NCBI GenBank assembly: GCA_965249645.1
Contig: CBDFML010000012.1
Location: 1,550,001-1,614,000, forward strand
Direction of reading: 5' to 3'
From: CAVOEB01 sp965249645
GTDB lineage: Bacteria; Pseudomonadota; Alphaproteobacteria; UBA828; JAPUJA01
DNA length: 64,000 bases
Of the stretch, positions 45,301 to 52,482 are shown one piece after another (the stretch's first letter is position 1; every line of letters begins with the position of its first letter). A model generated the notes under the pieces. That model was not told the origin of the DNA and did not search any database. It worked only from the letters and a program-made list of their open reading frames with translations. The position numbers and the translations under genes are program-made.

Positions 45301-48139
45301 CGTCAACGACCTTCCTGACAAAGTCGATTTGTCCGGCCTCGACGGCAGCGACGGGGTGCAACTCCTGGGTGCCGACGGCGGTGGGGCCGCGGGATACTCT
45401 GTCAGCTATCTGGGCGACGTGAACGGCGACGGGTTTAGCGATCTGATCGTGAGCGGCTACAAGGTGGACATCGGCGGCGATGGCGATGCCGGCGAAGCCT
45501 ATGTCGTGTTCGGCACCAGTTCCGCGTTCAACGCGACACTCGACCTGACCTCCCTGGACGGCAGCGACGGCTTCGCGATTACCAGCGTCTCGGCGGGAGA
45601 CGAGATGTCTTTCAGGGTCGTAAGCGCGCGCGATATCAACGGCGACGGGCACGCCGACATGATCGTTGCCTCTCCAAAGCCCGATCCCAACAGCAACGCC
45701 GATGCCGGCCAAGGTTTTGTTGTGTTCGGCCGGGATGCAAGCTCCAACCCCTTCAGTGCGACGCTCGATCTCGATGGCCTTTCGGCGAGCGACGGATTCC
45801 GGATCGACGGCCTCGTCGCGGGCGACGATTTGGGCCAGTCCATCAGTGCTGCCGACGACCTGAACGCCGATGGCCTCGACGACCTCATCATCGGCGCGCA
45901 CCAGAACACATCCGGCGCCGAAGGCGAAACCTATGTGGTGTTCGGCTCGACATCGAGTTTCGGCACGAGCCTGAACTTGGCGGGGCTCAATGGAAGCAAC
46001 GGCTTCCGTGTCGATGGAGCTGACACCGGCGACGAAACCGGCAACAGCGTCGGATCAGGCGATTTCAATGGTGACGGCATATCGGACCTGATCACCGGTG
46101 CACCCCAAGGTGCATTCGCCGGCACCCGAAACGGTGAGGCGTTCGTGGTTTTCGGTAAGACCTCGGCGTTCTCCGCAACTTCGGGGTTCGACGACCTTTA
46201 CCAGGTCAACGGTGGCGACGGCACCGAGGGTTTCCACATGGTCGGCGAGGGCGACGGCGATCAATTCGGTGTTTCCGTCGCGTCGGCCGGCGATTTCAAC
46301 GGCGACGGCATCACCGACTTGATCGTGGGTGCCCGCCGCGACGACACCGAGGGCAACAACGCCGGCCGGGTGTATGTGGTCTTTGGCGCTTCCGGTTCCG
46401 CGCCCTTCGGCACGCAGTTCAATGCCGCCGACATCAACGGTACCAACGGCTTCATTATCGACGGCGTCGATGCGGGCGATCTGTTCGGCACCTCGGTGCA
46501 AAGCGCCGGCGATGTGAACGGCGACGGGCTCGACGATCTGATCATCGGCGCGGTCGATGCGGATCCGGTGAGCGGCACGAAGGCGGGCGCGGCCTACGTT
46601 CTGTTCGGCACAACGACGTCGATCACCTCCCCGATCAAGATCGAGAGTCTCGACGGCACCAACGGCTTCATACTCGATGGCGGCGGTAATCAAGACAGGA
46701 TCGGGGAATCGGTCAGCTCCGCCGGAGATATCAACGGCGACGGCTATGACGACATTCTGGTTGGCGCAACAGGCTACGATGTGGTCAGCGCCCAGGGCGA
46801 AGGCGCCGCCTTCGTCGTGTTCGGCTCTGATTTCAACAACGCTGTCGATTTTGAAGGCACCTCGGGCAACGATACCCTGACCGGCGGCCTGGGAAACAAT
46901 TTCTTGATCGGCGGGCTCGGTAACGACTTGCTCGACGGCGGCGCCGGCGACGATGTTCTTCTTGGTGCCAATGGCGACGATTTGATCGTCTTCGATCCCA
47001 ACGACGTGACCCGTGTCGACGGCGGGCAAGGCTTCGATATCCTTCAGGTCGTCGGCGGCGGTGGCAGCCTCGACCTCACGACCGTCAATCAGACCGAGTT
47101 CTATTCGCTCTACCAGAACTTCGAGGCCATTGACCTGGTAGCGAGCGCGGGCAGCGACAGCCTATCCCTCGGCAAGCTCGATGTGCTCAACATCACCGAC
47201 AGCGTCGTGCCCTCGGGCTTTACCGGTCCGACCCTGGCCGTGAATGGCGATGCGTCCGATAGCGTCATCATCTCGGACCTGGCGTCCGACTGGACGAACA
47301 ACGGCACCGTCACCAACACGTTCGGAAATGGCCAGACCTATCGCCACTTCTCGAACGACAACGCGAACCTCCTGGTCGACGCGGACATCAACATCGCGCC
47401 GGGCGGGCTCGACGATACGATCCAGACCAATCAAACGACGTTCTCGGTCGCGGAGAGCACGTTGCACGGCAACGACATCGATTTCGACGGCGATACGCTC
47501 GATATCACCGCTGTGGGCACTTTCGCAGGCGGCGTCACGGCAACCCTCAACGGATCGAATATCGACGTGACGGTCGGTGTCAGCGGTTCCGGCAGCTTCG
47601 ATTACACGGTCTCCGACGGCACCGCGACGGATACGGTGACCGTGTTCGTGTCTCATGCCAGCGGCAACGACGTCACGGGTACGACAGGCAACGACATTCT
47701 TGTCGGTGGCACCGGTGCCGACAACCTGGACGGCGACGACGGCATCAACATTTTCCAGAGCGGAACGGGAAGCGATATCTTCGAATTCAACGCGATTTCC
47801 GACGGCGTCGCCGTCGCGACAAACACGACGGTCACGACCGACGCCGGCCTGCACAACCTGATGCTCGATTTCACGTCGGGCACGGACACCATCTTCATCT
47901 CGAACACGTTCAACCTCAACGGCTCGCTCACGAACAACACGAACTTCTTCAGCATCGGCAGTGCGTTCGACGGCACGAACTCCGGCGAGACCAACGGATC
48001 GACGCCCTACATCGTCGTCGATAGCAGCGGCACGGCCTTTTACGACGATAACAGCTCCACGGCCGGCTACACCGTGTTGACCGAATCCAACGGTGATGCC
48101 CCCGCGATTGGCGATTTCAGCATCGAACCGGCCAATTAG
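42362..48139 (+). CDS. Giant FecR/cadherin/FG-GAP/RTX secreted protein
   Basis: A 1925-residue protein. From the N-terminus it has a FecR-type domain (about 126-290), an acidic EAEGEGEGEAE stretch, a poly-Pro run and a poly-Ser run (~343-458), VCBS/cadherin-like repeats (~459-882) and a further cadherin domain. Seven FG-GAP repeats (~987-1491) follow, each with a VNGDG-type Ca2+ loop, then RTX-like GGLGNDLLDGGAGDD near 1500-1540, another cadherin-like domain, a final RTX motif and a C-terminal tail typical of type I secretion targets. No cleavable signal peptide is seen. A TTG at 42362 has AAGGA nine bases upstream; the ATG at 42368 is 15 bases away. Likely a surface adhesin or matrix protein. 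Type I secretion genes are not in the window. Confidence 0.92.
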   Translation: MGMDGKFGLSEELYGLLGSDADADLLADLGFGDDFALPEHSIDIVILDATGADHVVLPDVAALLKSAYIRAGSDLALETPGGGKILILNYFASDTPPTLESPGGARLKPEVVERLAGPQAPGQYVQGEGDLASEPIGRIDTIEGNVTALRTDGQLDVLGQDGDVFMGDVLSTDADAAVGIVFLDGSSFSLAENGRMVLDEMIYDPVTAQGSSSFSILEGVFVFVSGEIAANNPDGMVVETPVTTLGIRGTKVAGKAAAEGEENTISLLEQEDGYVGEIVVWNGGGQQVLNSAGATTSVWSWNQSPSAPTTMSSAELEQAFGSAMSALLPPEIRSMNDSGNRRDSSDEEAALAAAEAEAEAEGEGEGEAEAEGEVAEEDELEAIAEELAEVAPEAGPVAEPEVVAAPIVAPVVAAPPPPPPPPPPPPAATSSSSSSSSSSSGDDDIVVAAPPPPPNNPPDAVDNNTSATEDTNTTGNLLTNDSDSDGGVLSVTSAASTTTLGAEINVDSDGAFDYNPNGVSALNALSAGKTTTDTFDYTITDGQGGTDSATVTVTVTGVNDAPSATADTQGSATDGGGAIVITDASLLANDSDPDTNDALSLASVDAASAAGAGVSLGSDGDVSYDPGALFQSLGVGETTSDTFDYVVTDSNGGTDSATVTVTITGVNDAPVAAADAQGSATEDGGAIAITSASLLANDSDPDTNDALSVNAVDATSAAGAAISLGSGGDVSYDPGSLFQSLSQGITQADTFDYTISDGNGATSSATVTVTVTGTNDTPVAGADTASATEDGGAVSIATSTLLANDSDIDSGDTLRVSAVDAASASGASISLGTTGSVSYDPGALFQTLAAGETQTDTFDYIITDDAGDSDSATVTVTVTGVNDAPTAVNISGVPASVDENSPGATLGTIDSVTDADTTDTHTFTVANDADAGDTRFEVSGTTVKLKAGEEFDFENETSVTLTVTASDPSGATASNQITITVNDLPDKVDLSGLDGSDGVQLLGADGGGAAGYSVSYLGDVNGDGFSDLIVSGYKVDIGGDGDAGEAYVVFGTSSAFNATLDLTSLDGSDGFAITSVSAGDEMSFRVVSARDINGDGHADMIVASPKPDPNSNADAGQGFVVFGRDASSNPFSATLDLDGLSASDGFRIDGLVAGDDLGQSISAADDLNADGLDDLIIGAHQNTSGAEGETYVVFGSTSSFGTSLNLAGLNGSNGFRVDGADTGDETGNSVGSGDFNGDGISDLITGAPQGAFAGTRNGEAFVVFGKTSAFSATSGFDDLYQVNGGDGTEGFHMVGEGDGDQFGVSVASAGDFNGDGITDLIVGARRDDTEGNNAGRVYVVFGASGSAPFGTQFNAADINGTNGFIIDGVDAGDLFGTSVQSAGDVNGDGLDDLIIGAVDADPVSGTKAGAAYVLFGTTTSITSPIKIESLDGTNGFILDGGGNQDRIGESVSSAGDINGDGYDDILVGATGYDVVSAQGEGAAFVVFGSDFNNAVDFEGTSGNDTLTGGLGNNFLIGGLGNDLLDGGAGDDVLLGANGDDLIVFDPNDVTRVDGGQGFDILQVVGGGGSLDLTTVNQTEFYSLYQNFEAIDLVASAGSDSLSLGKLDVLNITDSVVPSGFTGPTLAVNGDASDSVIISDLASDWTNNGTVTNTFGNGQTYRHFSNDNANLLVDADINIAPGGLDDTIQTNQTTFSVAESTLHGNDIDFDGDTLDITAVGTFAGGVTATLNGSNIDVTVGVSGSGSFDYTVSDGTATDTVTVFVSHASGNDVTGTTGNDILVGGTGADNLDGDDGINIFQSGTGSDIFEFNAISDGVAVATNTTVTTDAGLHNLMLDFTSGTDTIFISNTFNLNGSLTNNTNFFSIGSAFDGTNSGETNGSTPYIVVDSSGTAFYDDNSSTAGYTVLTESNGDAPAIGDFSIEPAN
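44036..45004 (+). repeat. Tandem VCBS/cadherin-like coding repeats
   Basis: Three tandem units of 324, 324 and 321 bases within the giant gene, each starting at an Asn-Asp-(Ala/Thr)-Pro motif and containing LLANDSD, VSYDPG and TFDY. A more diverged unit precedes them from about 43726. Recent unit duplication is likely. Confidence 0.85.
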
Positions 48140-48166
48140 GTCAGACGCACCGACCTTCTCTCAACC

Positions 48167-49225
48167 CTAGGCGTCGGCGCCCAGCGCCTCCCGGGCGAGG
48201 CTCTGATAGAAGATCGTGCCGGGCTCCTTCTCCGGCGAGAGTCGGCCCGTCTCATACACTCCCGCTTCAAGATTGCGTTGCACGGCTTCGCAGATGCCGA
48301 TGTCCTCACCCATGGTGACCCGCCAGTCCTCGACGATCTGGCGGCAGGCATCCGCCCGCGCCTCGACATCCGACGTGGGGAACCAGAACCAGTGGCGCAG
48401 ACGCAGGCGGTTGGGCCCCAGCGGGATGATCTGCTCGAGGTTGAAATCGAAGGTCGTGAAGTGAAGGAGCACGCAGGGAAACTTGAGGATCCAGTAGCCC
48501 GGCCCCGGTGGATGCTCGCCCCACTGGGCGTATTTTACCTCGAAGCCGACGAACTTGCCGTTTTCGTGGGGCGCGGCGACGGCGCCGTTGGGCTCGACGG
48601 CGTCCTTGAGCGCGGTATGGACGAAGGGCCCGTGATAGAACTCGACGCCGTTATCGCCGTAGAGCTTCCAGTTGGCGTCGCCCTCAATGACGACTCCGTC
48701 GAAAAACGTCATGTCCGCAGTGGGAGGGAACCGCTTGGCAACCTCGGCGATATCGCCCAGCCATTCGATCAGGCCCGGCGCCTCGTCGTCGAGACAGACC
48801 CAGACGACGCCATTCCAGCTTTCGACCCGGACGCGGAACAAGTGAAAATTGTCGGGATCGAAATCGCGCCCCTTGGAAAATCCCGTCGCCATGACGAGCC
48901 CGCCGTCGAAATCGTAAGTCCAGCCGTGATAGCTGCAGTGAAGACGCTGGCAATGCCCGGCGGCCTCACGTAGCACGGGCCCCGCCCGGTGGCGGCAGAC
49001 GTTGTGAAACGCGCGTAAATCGCCGTTCTTGTCTCGGACGACGAAAATGGGGCGCCCCGCAACCTCGTCGCAGACGAAATCGCCGGCGTCGGCAAGTTGA
49101 TCTTCGCGCGCGACCACGGTCCAGTTCCGTGCCCAGACGTGGTTCAGCTCGTGCCTATATATGTCGTCGTCCGTGTACCACGAGGCCGGAAGGGTCTCGG
49201 GATGGGATCCGTCTGTCTTTGTCAT
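48167..49225 (-). CDS. Rieske non-heme iron oxygenase, alpha subunit
   Basis: A 352-residue ring-hydroxylating-type oxygenase. The Rieske [2Fe-2S] ligands are Cys-x-His in VCRHRAG and Cys-x-x-His in CSYHGWTYDFDG. The mononuclear iron ligands lie in NGVEFYHGPFVH plus a later acidic residue. Family reactions include dihydroxylation, demethylation and hydroxylation of aromatics or quaternary amines. The start at 49225 has GAGAGGG upstream; a longer frame to 49327 is rejected. No reductase or ferredoxin gene is adjacent. Divergent from the P1 peptidase. Confidence 0.9.
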   Translation of the reverse strand: MTKTDGSHPETLPASWYTDDDIYRHELNHVWARNWTVVAREDQLADAGDFVCDEVAGRPIFVVRDKNGDLRAFHNVCRHRAGPVLREAAGHCQRLHCSYHGWTYDFDGGLVMATGFSKGRDFDPDNFHLFRVRVESWNGVVWVCLDDEAPGLIEWLGDIAEVAKRFPPTADMTFFDGVVIEGDANWKLYGDNGVEFYHGPFVHTALKDAVEPNGAVAAPHENGKFVGFEVKYAQWGEHPPGPGYWILKFPCVLLHFTTFDFNLEQIIPLGPNRLRLRHWFWFPTSDVEARADACRQIVEDWRVTMGEDIGICEAVQRNLEAGVYETGRLSPEKEPGTIFYQSLAREALGADA

Positions 49226-49347
49226 GCCAACCCTCTCTTCGGGAAAGGGCGCCTCCCCGACCGAAACGCTAACACGGAGATATGGCTCTCTCCAAGGGCT
49301 GCACCAAGCCATGTACGCCGCCGTCATTCGTGATAGTTTTTCCCACT

Positions 49348-50493
49348 ATGACGGATCCCCGCACCCACCAACCGAACGGACGATCCCGCGGCCGCGGTCT
49401 CGGCCTGCCCTTTCCCGGCGAGACGGGCCCATCCAACGCGATCACCGACGTCGCCGATGTCGAGGTCGGCTACACCACCTTGATCGAAGGCGAGGGAGCG
49501 CTCGAAGTAGGCAAGGGCCCAATTCGCACGGGCGTGACCGCGATCCTGCCCCAGGGGCTGAAGGGGCCCGCCACGCCGGTCTGGGCAGCCTATTTTTCCA
49601 TGAACGGCAACGGCGAGATGACGGGCACTCACTGGATCGACGAGGCGGGGTTCTTCGACGGCCCGGTTTGCATTACCAACACCCACTCCTGCGGCCTCGT
49701 CCATCACGCGGTCGTGGGCTGGATGACCCGGGGAGATGAGGATTCCGCCAGCCAATACGGATGGGCGCTCCCGGTCATTGCAGAGACCTGCGATTCCCAC
49801 CTCAACGACATGAACGGCCAGCACGTCACCGAAGCCCACGCCGTGTCTGCGCTTGCGAGTGCCACGGGCGGGCCGATCGCCGAGGGCAGCGTCGGCGGCG
49901 GCACCGGCATGATCTGCTACGAATTCAAAGGCGGCACGGGAACCGCATCCCGGATCGTCGAAATCAATGGAACGCGCTATACCGTCGGAGCTCTGGTTCA
50001 GGCCAACCACGGAATCCGGCCATGGTTCACCGTGCTGGGCGTTCCTGTCGGCCAGCATCTGACCGACGACATTCTGTGGTCTCAGGAACAGGGCTCGATC
50101 ATCGCCGTGATTGCAACCGACCTGCCCCTGCTCCCGAACCAACTCAAGCGAATCGCAAAACGTATTTCTATCGGAATCGGCCGCGCGGGCACGCCGTCGG
50201 GCGACAATTCGGGCGATATCTTCCTCGCCTTCTCGACCGCCAACTCCGACGCCTTCCCGCTCCCCAGGGAATTTTTTGACGAGGCCGACACCAGCGTCCG
50301 GCAGCTCAGCTTCCTTCCCGGCGAAGCGCTCGACCCGGTGTTTTTGGCCACCGTCGAAGCGATCGACGAGGCGGTCATCAACGCGATCCTGGGCTCCCAG
50401 ACCATGGTCGGTCGCGACGACAACCGGGTCGCCGGCCTGGAACACGAGGCGCTGCGCGACGTGATGCGGCAATACAACCGTCTGCAGGATTAG
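49348..50493 (+). CDS. P1 family peptidase (DmpA-like, self-processing)
   Basis: A 381-residue N-terminal-nucleophile peptidase: GPSNAITDVADVEVGYTT, GSVGGGTGMICYEFKGGTG, VQANHG, and the processing site at Asn287-Ser288 in GDNSGDIFLAFST. Family members include L-aminopeptidase/D-esterase DmpA and beta-peptidyl aminopeptidases. They cleave themselves into two chains with the Ser as new N-terminal nucleophile. The ATG at 49348 fits the family N-terminus; an earlier start overlaps the divergent Rieske promoter. Its stop overlaps the convergent pseudogene by four bases. Confidence 0.9.
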   Translation: MTDPRTHQPNGRSRGRGLGLPFPGETGPSNAITDVADVEVGYTTLIEGEGALEVGKGPIRTGVTAILPQGLKGPATPVWAAYFSMNGNGEMTGTHWIDEAGFFDGPVCITNTHSCGLVHHAVVGWMTRGDEDSASQYGWALPVIAETCDSHLNDMNGQHVTEAHAVSALASATGGPIAEGSVGGGTGMICYEFKGGTGTASRIVEINGTRYTVGALVQANHGIRPWFTVLGVPVGQHLTDDILWSQEQGSIIAVIATDLPLLPNQLKRIAKRISIGIGRAGTPSGDNSGDIFLAFSTANSDAFPLPREFFDEADTSVRQLSFLPGEALDPVFLATVEAIDEAVINAILGSQTMVGRDDNRVAGLEHEALRDVMRQYNRLQD

Positions 50494-50753
50494 GCCACCC
50501 GGGTGCGTTGTTCGGGCGCGCGCCACGGAGCGTCACCCTCCGTGCCCCGGGCAATATGACGCGCAGGTCGTAGCCGTTGACGCCTGATCCAGGACGATAA
50601 CACCGGCGTATGAATCCAAATGCGCGAGCCAAAGGCCCGAACGTGTCGCGAGCGTTCGTGCACGCGCACGCTCCAGCCGCGCTGCGCCAGCGCCGCCGCA
50701 AGGGTCAGCCCAGCGAATCCCGCGCCGGCAATTTCTGCGTGTCGTCCAGCCAT
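50490..50753 (-). pseudogene. Internally deleted FAD monooxygenase remnant
   Basis: An 87-residue frame whose first ~46 residues (MAGRHAEIAGAGFAGLTLAA) match the start of the adjacent monooxygenase and whose last ~41 (RGTEGDAPWRAPEQRTRVA) match its end. About 300 internal residues are missing at the point FGSRIW-IHTP, where the intact copy has FGAGIW and RLWLHTP far apart. Frame and stop are intact, but the FAD and substrate domains are lost, so it is almost certainly non-functional. It is a collapsed tandem duplicate, 10 bases downstream of the intact gene. Confidence 0.82.
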
Positions 50754-50763
50754 CCCGCTCGAC

Positions 50764-51942
50764 CTATGCCGCCCGGGTCCGATCCTCGGGCGACTGCCAG
50801 GGCGCATCGCCTTCCGTGCCCGTCGGGATGTGGGCCGACGTGCGCAGGCGCTTTCTGCCGATCCAGTGGGCCAATCCCGGCGTGTGCAACCAGAGCCGTG
50901 CCTGCCAGGGCGCGACACTGAGCGTTGGCCACGCGCGCACCGACCAGCGCTGGGTGTGCTCGGTGAGCGGCCGTTCGCGGTGCTCCCATCGGGCCATGGC
51001 CGCATCCATGTCGGGCGTCTCGTCGAGTGCCACGGCCAGCCCGAGCCCGTTCATCATCGCGGTGCCCGCTCCCTGGCCGAGGCCGGCGGACATGGCGTGG
51101 GCGGCGTCGCCGATGATCGCAACCTTTCCCGCCGACCAGCGCTTGAGAGAAATCGTCTCGAAGACGTCATAGCGGCCCTCGTCGCCGATCCGGCGGATGA
51201 TGGCTTCCAGATGAGGAAACCATTGCACCCAACTGTCCTTGTCGACCGGGATGCGCGTGCCGACCTTGTCGAAATCCTGCGAGGCCAGCGCGAGGTAGAG
51301 GATATCCTGGCTTACCGGGGTGAGCAGGAGACGGTGCGGCCCGGACCACCATTCCACGATATGCCGTGCGTCGGGCGCCTCGAGCTCGTCTGCGATGCGG
51401 GGCACCAGCACGCGAATGATGCCGTCGAGGTGCTTCCTTCGGCTCCGCACGAGACCGAGAGAATCCCGAATTTTGGAGTGAACGCCATCTGCAGCGATGA
51501 TCAGATCGGCCTTGAGGCGGTTGCCGTTTTCGAGCAGGAGCTCGCCCACGTGCGTCGCCGCGAGCCCCGACGAGCTGGTGACGATCTCGGCGCCCGCGCG
51601 CTCCGCCGCCCGGCGAGTACAGGAGAGCAAATGATGGCGAACGATGCAGAACAGGCGCGGACCGCCGCCGGGACCGAAATCGACCCGCTCGATCTGCCCG
51701 CCGTCGACCGCGATACTCTCCCAGAGCTTCGCCTCGATCGCGCCGTCGAGCGCCTCGTCACAGGCGCCGATCGAATTCAGCACCCGCAGACCATTCTCCC
51801 AGAACCAGATGCCCGCGCCGAAAGCGCGCACTTCGGACACCTGCTCGTGGACCCGGACAGACCAGCCGCGCCGGCCTAGCGCCGCGGCCGCACACAGACC
51901 GGCGAACCCGGCGCCGACGATTTCCGCATGCTGCCCCGCCAT
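50764..51942 (-). CDS. FAD-dependent monooxygenase (salicylate/6-hydroxynicotinate hydroxylase type)
   Basis: A 392-residue group A flavoprotein monooxygenase. FAD motif GAGFAG lies at residues 9-14, the second motif DGVHSKIRDSL is mid-protein, and GDAAHAMSAGLGQGAG is the ribityl-binding stretch. Such enzymes use NAD(P)H and O2 to hydroxylate aromatic or heteroaromatic acids. It lies three bases after the RidA-like gene and is followed by a collapsed duplicate of itself. Substrate unknown. Confidence 0.92.
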   Translation of the reverse strand: MAGQHAEIVGAGFAGLCAAAALGRRGWSVRVHEQVSEVRAFGAGIWFWENGLRVLNSIGACDEALDGAIEAKLWESIAVDGGQIERVDFGPGGGPRLFCIVRHHLLSCTRRAAERAGAEIVTSSSGLAATHVGELLLENGNRLKADLIIAADGVHSKIRDSLGLVRSRRKHLDGIIRVLVPRIADELEAPDARHIVEWWSGPHRLLLTPVSQDILYLALASQDFDKVGTRIPVDKDSWVQWFPHLEAIIRRIGDEGRYDVFETISLKRWSAGKVAIIGDAAHAMSAGLGQGAGTAMMNGLGLAVALDETPDMDAAMARWEHRERPLTEHTQRWSVRAWPTLSVAPWQARLWLHTPGLAHWIGRKRLRTSAHIPTGTEGDAPWQSPEDRTRAA

Positions 51943-51945
51943 CGC

Positions 51946-52413
51946 TCAACCGTTGCCGCAGCCGATCACGCCCTGAGCGTCGATCTCGACGAGGATGTCG
52001 ACCTGCGCCAGGGTGTTAACGCCGACGAGCGCGACCGTCGGCGGATTCTCGATGCCGGCGAGCCACTCGGAACGGGCGCGCACCACATCGGGACGATAGC
52101 GGATGTCGGTCACGTATATCGTCATCTTGACGATATCGTCGATGGTGCCGCCAGCGGCCTCGGTCAACGCCTTGATGCGGGCCAGCGCCACCTGGGTCTG
52201 CGTATAGGCGTCGTTCGGGCCGATCACCCGATCATTGCCGTCGGCGACGAAGGTCACCTCGCCGCTGCCGTCCCACCAATCGTTGAGCGCAGTCTGACCG
52301 GCGACCCAGAAATGATCACCCACCTTAAGGCATTCCGACCACAGACCCGGCCCCGGATCTTTCGCCAACTCGCTCCGAACCCGTACTTTTTTCAACGCCT
52401 CACCGTCACTCAT
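51946..52413 (-). CDS. RidA/YjgF family protein
   Basis: A 154-residue member of the Rid family with FWVAGQTAL, AYTQTQVALARIKALTEAAG, MTIYVTDI and a C-terminal VDILVEIDAQGV. It is longer than housekeeping RidA (about 130), and its conserved Arg region differs in position, so a pathway-specific deaminase such as a 2-aminomuconate-type enzyme is possible. AGGAGA precedes the ATG at 52413. It is directly upstream of the FAD monooxygenase with 3 bases between. Confidence 0.88.
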   Translation of the reverse strand: MSDGEALKKVRVRSELAKDPGPGLWSECLKVGDHFWVAGQTALNDWWDGSGEVTFVADGNDRVIGPNDAYTQTQVALARIKALTEAAGGTIDDIVKMTIYVTDIRYRPDVVRARSEWLAGIENPPTVALVGVNTLAQVDILVEIDAQGVIGCGNG

Positions 52414-52482
52414 AGGCCTGTTTCTCCTTCTCCCCGAACGCAACTCGTCAGACGCGTTTTCCCGTCACGGAACATAACCCAG

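Noticed and set aside
43937..45901. 654-residue minus-strand frame opposite the repeat region of the giant gene
   Set aside because: It is a mirror of low-complexity repeat coding sequence (VCBS and FG-GAP units) and contains no independent domain.
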